A stretch of 64,000 nt of DNA, taken from Achromobacter agilis. GTDB lineage: Bacteria > Pseudomonadota > Gammaproteobacteria > Burkholderiales > Burkholderiaceae_B. Position 1 is the first letter of the stretch; each line of letters begins with the position of its first letter. The notes under the pieces were generated by a model. That model worked only from the letters and a program-made list of their open reading frames with translations, did no database searches and was not told the origin of the DNA. The position numbers and the translations under genes are program-made. The stretch spans positions 141,546 through 205,545 of the forward strand of contig NZ_UFQB01000009.1 in NCBI RefSeq assembly GCF_900496965.1, given 5' to 3'. This document shows, one piece after another, positions 59,384-64,000 of this stretch.

Positions 59384-60577
59384 ATGCCTACGAAACACAT
59401 CGACACCATCCTGCAGCATGCGGGCACCGCCCCGTTCAACCCCGAGACCGGCACTGCGCCCGTGCCGCTGCCTCCGATGCGGGCCAGCACGGTGCGCTTC
59501 GAGAACATCGCCGCGCTTGAGCAGGCGCAGCGCAGCAAGGCTGCCGGCGGCCGCGCGAGCACCTACGGTCGCATGGGCATGGACACGCATGCCGCGCTGG
59601 AGCAGGTCTTCACGCAGCTCGAAGGCGGCACGCACTGCTACCTGGCGTCGTCGGGCCTGTCGGCGATGACCATGGTCATGCTGGCCCTGTGCTCGGCGGG
59701 CGACCACGCCCTGATCTCGGACTGCGTGTACGGGCCGATGCGCGAGCTGGACGATGCCGTGTTGAAGCGCATGAACATTGAGATCACCTATTTCGCGGCC
59801 GGCGAGGACCTGGACGAGCTGGTGCGTCCGAACACCAAGCTGCTGTACGTGGAGTCGCCGGGGTCGCTGTTGTTCGAGATGCTGGACATGGGCGCGATGG
59901 CGGCCGTCGCGCAGCGCCACGGCCTGGTGCTGACCACCGACAACACCTGGGGTTCGGGCTATATCTACCGCCCGCTGACCCTGGGCGCGCAGGTGTCCGT
60001 CATCGCCGGCACCAAATACGTGGGCGGGCATTCCGACCTGATGCTGGGCGCCGTCGTCACCAACGACGAAGCGATCGCCCGCAAGCTGAACCGCACGCAG
60101 TACGCCATGGGCTACTCCATCAGCGCGGACGACGCCTGGCTGGCGTTGCGCGGCGTGCGGACCATGCCGATCCGCATGGCGCAGCACGCGCGCCATGCCA
60201 TGCAGGTGTGCGAATTCCTCAAGAGCCGTCCCGAGACCGTGCGCCTGTTCCATCCGGCCTGGCCGCAGGATCCGGGCCATGCCCTGTGGCAGCGCGACTG
60301 CACGGGCTCCAACGGCATGCTCTCCGTCGAGCTGCGCCTGTCGCCAGCGGCGGCGCGCCAGTTCGTGGATGCGCTGACGCTGTTCGGCATCGGCTTTTCC
60401 TGGGGCGGCTACGAAAGCCTGGTGCAGCTGGTGTCGGGCAAGGATTTGTCCAAGCACCGCTATTGGGGCGAAGGCGATAACGCGCTGGTCCGCCTGCACA
60501 TCGGCCTGGAGTCGCCCGAGGACATCATCGCCGACCTGGCGCAGGCCCTGGACAAGGCGGCGGCCGTCCAGGGGTGA
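59384..60577 (+). CDS. metC: Cystathionine beta-lyase / trans-sulfuration PLP enzyme
   Basis: 397 residues. ASSGLSAMTMVMLAL is the PLP phosphate region, D186 in VLTTDNTWGSGYIYRP pairs with the pyridine N, and Lys211 in VIAGTKYVGGHSDLMLG forms the Schiff base. FSWGGYESLVQ near the C-terminus is typical of cystathionine beta-lyase. It splits cystathionine to homocysteine, pyruvate and ammonia, or degrades related sulfur amino acids. Substrate choice within the Cys/Met PLP family is not decidable from motifs alone. Confidence 0.9.
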   Translation: MPTKHIDTILQHAGTAPFNPETGTAPVPLPPMRASTVRFENIAALEQAQRSKAAGGRASTYGRMGMDTHAALEQVFTQLEGGTHCYLASSGLSAMTMVMLALCSAGDHALISDCVYGPMRELDDAVLKRMNIEITYFAAGEDLDELVRPNTKLLYVESPGSLLFEMLDMGAMAAVAQRHGLVLTTDNTWGSGYIYRPLTLGAQVSVIAGTKYVGGHSDLMLGAVVTNDEAIARKLNRTQYAMGYSISADDAWLALRGVRTMPIRMAQHARHAMQVCEFLKSRPETVRLFHPAWPQDPGHALWQRDCTGSNGMLSVELRLSPAAARQFVDALTLFGIGFSWGGYESLVQLVSGKDLSKHRYWGEGDNALVRLHIGLESPEDIIADLAQALDKAAAVQG

Positions 60578-60593
60578 CGTGAAGGCGGCGCGG

Positions 60594-61559
60594 TCAGATG
60601 GCCGCGCCGCGTATCCAGGCGCCGATGCGCGCGGCGATGTCGCCGCTGTTGTCGTCCATCATGGGCATGTGGGAATTGCCCGCCACGCCCATGTCGGCCA
60701 GGCGCCAGGTCTCGACCCGCGCGCCGTGGCGCGCCAGTTCGTCCGCATAGGCCTTGCCCGTGACGCACAGCCGCTCCCAGAGCGGGGTGGCGTCCAGGTA
60801 GTCGCCATAGACGAACAGAAAGGGCTTGTCCGCCACGCTGGCGGCGGCCACATCGGGCGAGAACCCCGAGGGCTCGATGCCGATCACGCCGCGCACCAGC
60901 TCGGGCCTGGCGTGGAGCGCGCGGTAGGCCACTTCGCCGCCGTGGCTGTGCGCCAGCACCAGGCAAGGGCCGACGCGATCCAGCACGGCGCAAAAGCCTT
61001 GCAGGGCCGCATCGTTATTGCCCAGCCAGCGTGGCACCGCGTGACGGATGAAGTTGTCGAACTCCGCCAGCGGAAAGCGCAGTCCATCGAAGGCGCGCCG
61101 CGCGGCGTAGTCTTCGGCGCGGCCGAACCGGAACAGCGACCAGCTTTCCTCAGCGTTGCGGATGATGGGCGGCTCCGGCCAGACCTCCGTGAAGGGCGCC
61201 CAGCCCGCCCGGCCCCGCTCGACGTTGTCGACCACGTACACCGCGTGCCCCTGCCGCAGGAAATGCTGCAGCCAGCCCGGCCGGCCGTCGGGGGTCTGTT
61301 CCCACATCGCGCCCGTCATGCCGCCGCCGTGCAGCAACACGATGGGCAGGGGTTGGGCCAACTGCGCCGGGATGAAGTACTGCACGTAGGCCTGCTCGAA
61401 GTGATACAGGCCGTTGGGGTCGTAGTTCAGTGAGGCGCTCTGGGTGAACGCGATCTCGCGTTGCGGCAGGCCGGTGATGTTCACCTGCCTGCCGCCCGCG
61501 TAGAAACTGCCGAAATCGGCCAGCGCCAGGGGCGGGCTCATGGCTTGGTCAACGGGCAT
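60594..61559 (-). CDS. Alpha/beta-hydrolase (esterase)
   Basis: 321 residues from ATG 61559 (GGAAAG upstream); ATG 61541 would give the classical ATGA overlap with the preceding gene. Oxyanion motif LPIVLLHGGGMTGAMWEQTPDG; nucleophile Ser in VLAHSHGGEVAYRAL; a late His in MGVAGNSHMPMMD. No signal peptide. It hydrolyses an ester or lactone in the cytoplasm. It is translationally coupled to a branched-chain-type binding-protein gene, so that protein's ligand may be its substrate. Confidence 0.88.
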   Translation of the reverse strand: MPVDQAMSPPLALADFGSFYAGGRQVNITGLPQREIAFTQSASLNYDPNGLYHFEQAYVQYFIPAQLAQPLPIVLLHGGGMTGAMWEQTPDGRPGWLQHFLRQGHAVYVVDNVERGRAGWAPFTEVWPEPPIIRNAEESWSLFRFGRAEDYAARRAFDGLRFPLAEFDNFIRHAVPRWLGNNDAALQGFCAVLDRVGPCLVLAHSHGGEVAYRALHARPELVRGVIGIEPSGFSPDVAAASVADKPFLFVYGDYLDATPLWERLCVTGKAYADELARHGARVETWRLADMGVAGNSHMPMMDDNSGDIAARIGAWIRGAAI

Positions 61560-62749
61560 TGGCTTTCCGACAGCGGCCAGGCGAGCGCGTCGCCGGGAAT
61601 GTTGCGCACGATGTTGTAGTAGTCCCAGGGCGCCTTGGATTGTTCAGGCGTCTTGACCTGCGCCAGCATCATGTCGCGCACCACCAGCCCGTCCTGGCGG
61701 ATGCGCGCGTTCAGGCTGAAGGGGTCGTCGATGGGCAGCGACTTCATCTTCGCCATGACGGCATCGGAATCGGTTGTGCCGGCCGCCTTCACTGCTTGCA
61801 GGTAGTGGCGCACGGAGCCGTACACGCCCGCCTGCAGGAAGGTGGGAGGACGGCCGACGCGGGCCTCGAACTTCTTGGTGAAGGCGCGCGTGCCATCGTT
61901 CATGTCCCAGTAGGACGGCACGGTCAGGTAGGTTTTCTGCGCCGCCTGCAGCCCCAGGCTGTGCACGTCGGTGATCAGCAGCAGCATGGCCGCCAGGCGC
62001 TGCGTGCTGCCGATGCCGAATTCCGCCGCTTGCTTGATGGCCGAGATGGTGTCGCCGCCCGCGTTGGCGATGGCGATGATCTGCGCCTTGGAGCCCTGGG
62101 CCTGCAGCAGGAAGGACGCGAAGTCCGAGGCGTTCAAGGGGTGGTAGACCGTGCCCACCACTTCGCCGCCATTGGCCTTGACCACGGCTTCGGTGTCCGC
62201 CGCGAGCTGCTTGCCGAAGGCGTAGTCCGAGGCCAGGATGAACCAGCGTTTGTTGCCTTCGTTTACCACCGCGGTTGCTGTGCCGCGCGACAGCGCGTAG
62301 GTGGTGTAGGTCCATTGCACGCCGTAGGGCGAGCACTGCGCCTGCGTCAGCGCGGTGGTGCCGGGGCTGGAGAACAGCACCAGCTTTTTCTTTTCGCGCG
62401 CGATGCCCTGCACCGCCAGCGCGACCGACGAGTTGGGCACGTCCACGACCACGTCCACGCCGTCGGTGTCGTACCACTTGCGCACCATGCTGCTGCCGAT
62501 GTCGGGGCGGTGCTGGTGGTCGCCCGATACCAGGGAGATGGGCTTGCCCAGCACGCTGCCGCCCATTTCCTCGATGGCCAGCCGGGCCGCCTCGACGGAG
62601 CCTTTTCCGGTGGCATCGGCGGTGACGCCCGCCATGTCGGTAAGGACGCCGATCTTCACGCCGTCGGCGTCGCTGGCATGGGCCAGGCCAGCGGCCAGGG
62701 CCAGGCACAGGCCCGCCGCCGCGCGGCTGCGCAGGAATCGCTGTTTCAT
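61538..62749 (-). CDS. Leu/Ile/Val-type (LivK-like) periplasmic binding protein
   Basis: 403 residues from ATG 62749. Signal peptide MKQRFLRSRAAAGLCLALAAGLAHAS. GVKIGVLTDMAGVTADATGKGSVEAARLAIEEMGGSVLGKPISLVSGDHQHRPDIGSSMVRKWYDTDGVDVVVD and WFILASDYAFGKQLAADTEAVVKANGGEVVG define the type-1 PBP fold of branched-chain amino-acid/amide transporters. No permease or ATPase genes accompany it. It likely binds an aromatic or amide-type acid; specificity unknown. Confidence 0.92.
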   Translation of the reverse strand: MKQRFLRSRAAAGLCLALAAGLAHASDADGVKIGVLTDMAGVTADATGKGSVEAARLAIEEMGGSVLGKPISLVSGDHQHRPDIGSSMVRKWYDTDGVDVVVDVPNSSVALAVQGIAREKKKLVLFSSPGTTALTQAQCSPYGVQWTYTTYALSRGTATAVVNEGNKRWFILASDYAFGKQLAADTEAVVKANGGEVVGTVYHPLNASDFASFLLQAQGSKAQIIAIANAGGDTISAIKQAAEFGIGSTQRLAAMLLLITDVHSLGLQAAQKTYLTVPSYWDMNDGTRAFTKKFEARVGRPPTFLQAGVYGSVRHYLQAVKAAGTTDSDAVMAKMKSLPIDDPFSLNARIRQDGLVVRDMMLAQVKTPEQSKAPWDYYNIVRNIPGDALAWPLSESQCPLTKP

Positions 62750-62903
62750 TTGTCTTCCACCCGTTGGATGCCGCTGTCGCGGCGATTTATTGTGCGGAAA
62801 GTGTAATGCTCCCGCGCCGCGCGTACTACGTGCGCTTGCCGCTCCGCCTGGGGCGTCCGTTCTTGCCAAGGCCGGGCCACGGTTTTGCGAGGGCGCAAGA
62901 TGC

Positions 62904-62935
62904 AAAAACGCCCCGGCCGTTGGGCTCGGGGCGTT
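62904..62935 (-). terminator. Rho-independent terminator after dsbA
   Basis: On the minus strand AACGCCCCG, 11-base loop, CGGGGCGTT, then TTT, a 9-bp perfect stem. It lies 22 bases after the dsbA stop. Confidence 0.88.
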
Positions 62936-62956
62936 GCCGATGCGGATGGTGGCGTA

Positions 62957-63586
62957 TTACTGGCGCGCCATCGGGATCAGTTTGTCCACTTCCTTCAGGG
63001 CGCCTTCGTAGCTGTTGCCCGCCATGACCGGCGAGGTCATGAACTTGCCGCCGACGGCGAACGACGGGGTGCCGTCGATGCGGTAGGCGTCGGCCAGCTG
63101 GGTGGCGCGCTGCACTTGGGTCTGCACGCTGAACGAATCGAAGACCGAATCGAACTTGGCGCGGTCCACGCCCTGCGACGCGGCCCACTCGCCCATGGCC
63201 TTCTTGTCGAACAGGCGCTTGTGCTCGCCGTGGATGGCCGTGAAGACCTTGGCGTGCAGGTCGGGACGGTCCAGGGCCAGCAGCGTGTAGTAGAGCTGCT
63301 GCAGCGGCTTCATGCCGGCGTTGAACGCGATGGGGATCTGCTTGAGCACCACGTCGGGGGGCGCGGTCTTGGCCCAGTCTTCGACCAGCGGTTCGATCGC
63401 GGCGCAGTGCGGGCAGGTATAGGCGAAGAACTCCAGGACTTCCACTTTGCCCGGCGTGTCCGACGGCAGCGGCGGATTGATGGGCACGTATTGCTGCGTG
63501 CCCTGGGCGTGGCTCGCCGGGCTGAAGAAAGCCGTGGCGGTCAGCGCGGCCGCGGCCAGGATGCGAATAATCTTGGAGGACAGCAT
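62957..63586 (-). CDS. dsbA: Thiol:disulfide interchange protein DsbA
   Basis: 209 residues from ATG 63586. Signal peptide [29 protein letters not shown]. Active site C58-P-H-C61 in [18 protein letters not shown], cis-Pro in [16 protein letters not shown]. It introduces disulfides into exported proteins in the periplasm. The Cys-rich exported proteins elsewhere in the window are the kind of substrate it would serve. The SPOR-domain gene lies directly upstream on the same strand. Confidence 0.96.
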   Translation of the reverse strand: MLSSKIIRILAAAALTATAFFSPASHAQGTQQYVPINPPLPSDTPGKVEVLEFFAYTCPHCAAIEPLVEDWAKTAPPDVVLKQIPIAFNAGMKPLQQLYYTLLALDRPDLHAKVFTAIHGEHKRLFDKKAMGEWAASQGVDRAKFDSVFDSFSVQTQVQRATQLADAYRIDGTPSFAVGGKFMTSPVMAGNSYEGALKEVDKLIPMARQ

Positions 63587-63667
63587 GGATGAGAGGTTCC
63601 TGAGTAAAAAGTTACAGACAGGCCCAGGGCCGGATAAGTTCAATGCCTGCGCCCGCGAGGCGCGCCC

Positions 63668-64000
63668 TTATTGGCGCACCACCGCGGTTTCGATCTTGTT
63701 CTCGCCCAGCCTGCCGCGGGCGCGGTTCATGTCGTCCAGGCGCGCAAACGGCCCTACCCTGACCCGGTTGATGGGCTTGCCGTTCACTTCGGCCTTTTGC
63801 ACGGCGACCGGCAGGCCCAGCAGGATGATGCGGGCCTTCAGGGTTTCCGCGTCGTTTTCGCCCCGGAAGGCGCCTGCCTGCAGGTAATAGGTCCCCGTGG
63901 CCGCGGAGGCGGCAGGGGCCGGCTTGGCTGCCGCCGCCGGCGCGGCGGCCGGGGCCGCCTTCGAGATGGGCGTCGGCGCGGCGCTGGGCGCGGGGGCGGG
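63668..64000 (-). CDS. SPOR-domain protein (FtsN-like), partial
   Basis: The C-terminal ~110 residues are in the window; the start lies beyond 64000. An Ala/Pro-rich linker (PAPSAAPTPISKAAPAAAPAAAAKPAPAA) leads to the SPOR domain: TGTYYLQAGAFRGENDAETLKARIILLGL, AVQKAEVNGKPINRVRVGPF, ending ARLDDMNRARGRLGENKIETAVVRQ. SPOR domains bind denuded glycan strands of septal peptidoglycan, so this is a cell-division or envelope protein. TAA at 63668-63670. The dsbA start is about 80 bases further along. Confidence 0.9.
   Translation of the reverse strand, partial: PAPAPSAAPTPISKAAPAAAPAAAAKPAPAASAATGTYYLQAGAFRGENDAETLKARIILLGLPVAVQKAEVNGKPINRVRVGPFARLDDMNRARGRLGENKIETAVVRQ

Overview
The window is high-GC chromosomal DNA (roughly 65% by eye) of a betaproteobacterium, most likely Alcaligenaceae of the Achromobacter/Bordetella type. 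The pointers are four orphan Bug/TctC periplasmic receptors, a LiuR-controlled leucine operon that contains aceK, two FecI-FecR-TonB receptor iron systems, and a dsbA plus SPOR-protein pair at the right edge. No rRNA, tRNA or CRISPR array was seen. The genus is an inference.

1-6 kb is a plastic, partly decayed region: a Fic-family protein whose catalytic His position is Gln, a TonB-receptor remnant, a truncated AAA ATPase, the right end of an IS4-type element, a C-terminal argD fragment, an AT-rich DUF2971 gene, and a nearly complete second copy of the same IS. 6-10.7 kb holds a sigma factor / FecR / STN-type TonB receptor system with a Fur-like palindrome on its promoter. 10.8-14.7 kb has small genes, lipoproteins, repeats and an antitoxin ghost.

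14.9-28.7 kb is dominated by one minus-strand catabolic operon read from 28.7 to 15.7 kb: IclR regulator, Cys-less thiolase-like protein, DUF35 OB-fold protein, Bug receptor, ADP-forming acyl-CoA synthetase, second Bug receptor, AtuA-type large and small proteins, SDR, acyl-CoA dehydrogenase, APH-like kinase, AMP-forming acyl-CoA ligase. The kinase/dehydrogenase pair looks like a split ACAD10/11, which suggests degradation of a hydroxylated acid through a phosphorylated acyl-CoA.

28.9-32.2 kb holds small cell-envelope and unknown genes, one next to a G11 tract. 32.3-36.4 kb is a second Fur-controlled FecI/FecR/receptor operon. 36.4-39.9 kb has a TetR/MFS divergent pair around a 26-bp palindrome and an EntS-like exporter. 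40.0-45.0 kb is a compact, poorly understood cluster: LysR, Bug receptor, CaiB-type CoA-transferase, a UGSC-family cysteine protein and a 370-residue partner of unknown function.

45.2-57.4 kb is the leucine/isovalerate (liu) locus: ivd, aceK, thiolase and both methylcrotonyl-CoA carboxylase subunits on the minus strand, with an M20 amidohydrolase, a Bug receptor, liuR and a metallo-beta-lactamase-fold hydrolase nearby. A 19-bp LiuR-type sequence occurs identically in both divergent promoter regions. 57.5-64 kb carries a LysE exporter, a nitroreductase, a 240-bp palindromic repeat element, a Cys/Met-metabolism PLP enzyme, an esterase translationally coupled to an orphan periplasmic binding protein, dsbA, and a SPOR-domain gene cut by the window edge.
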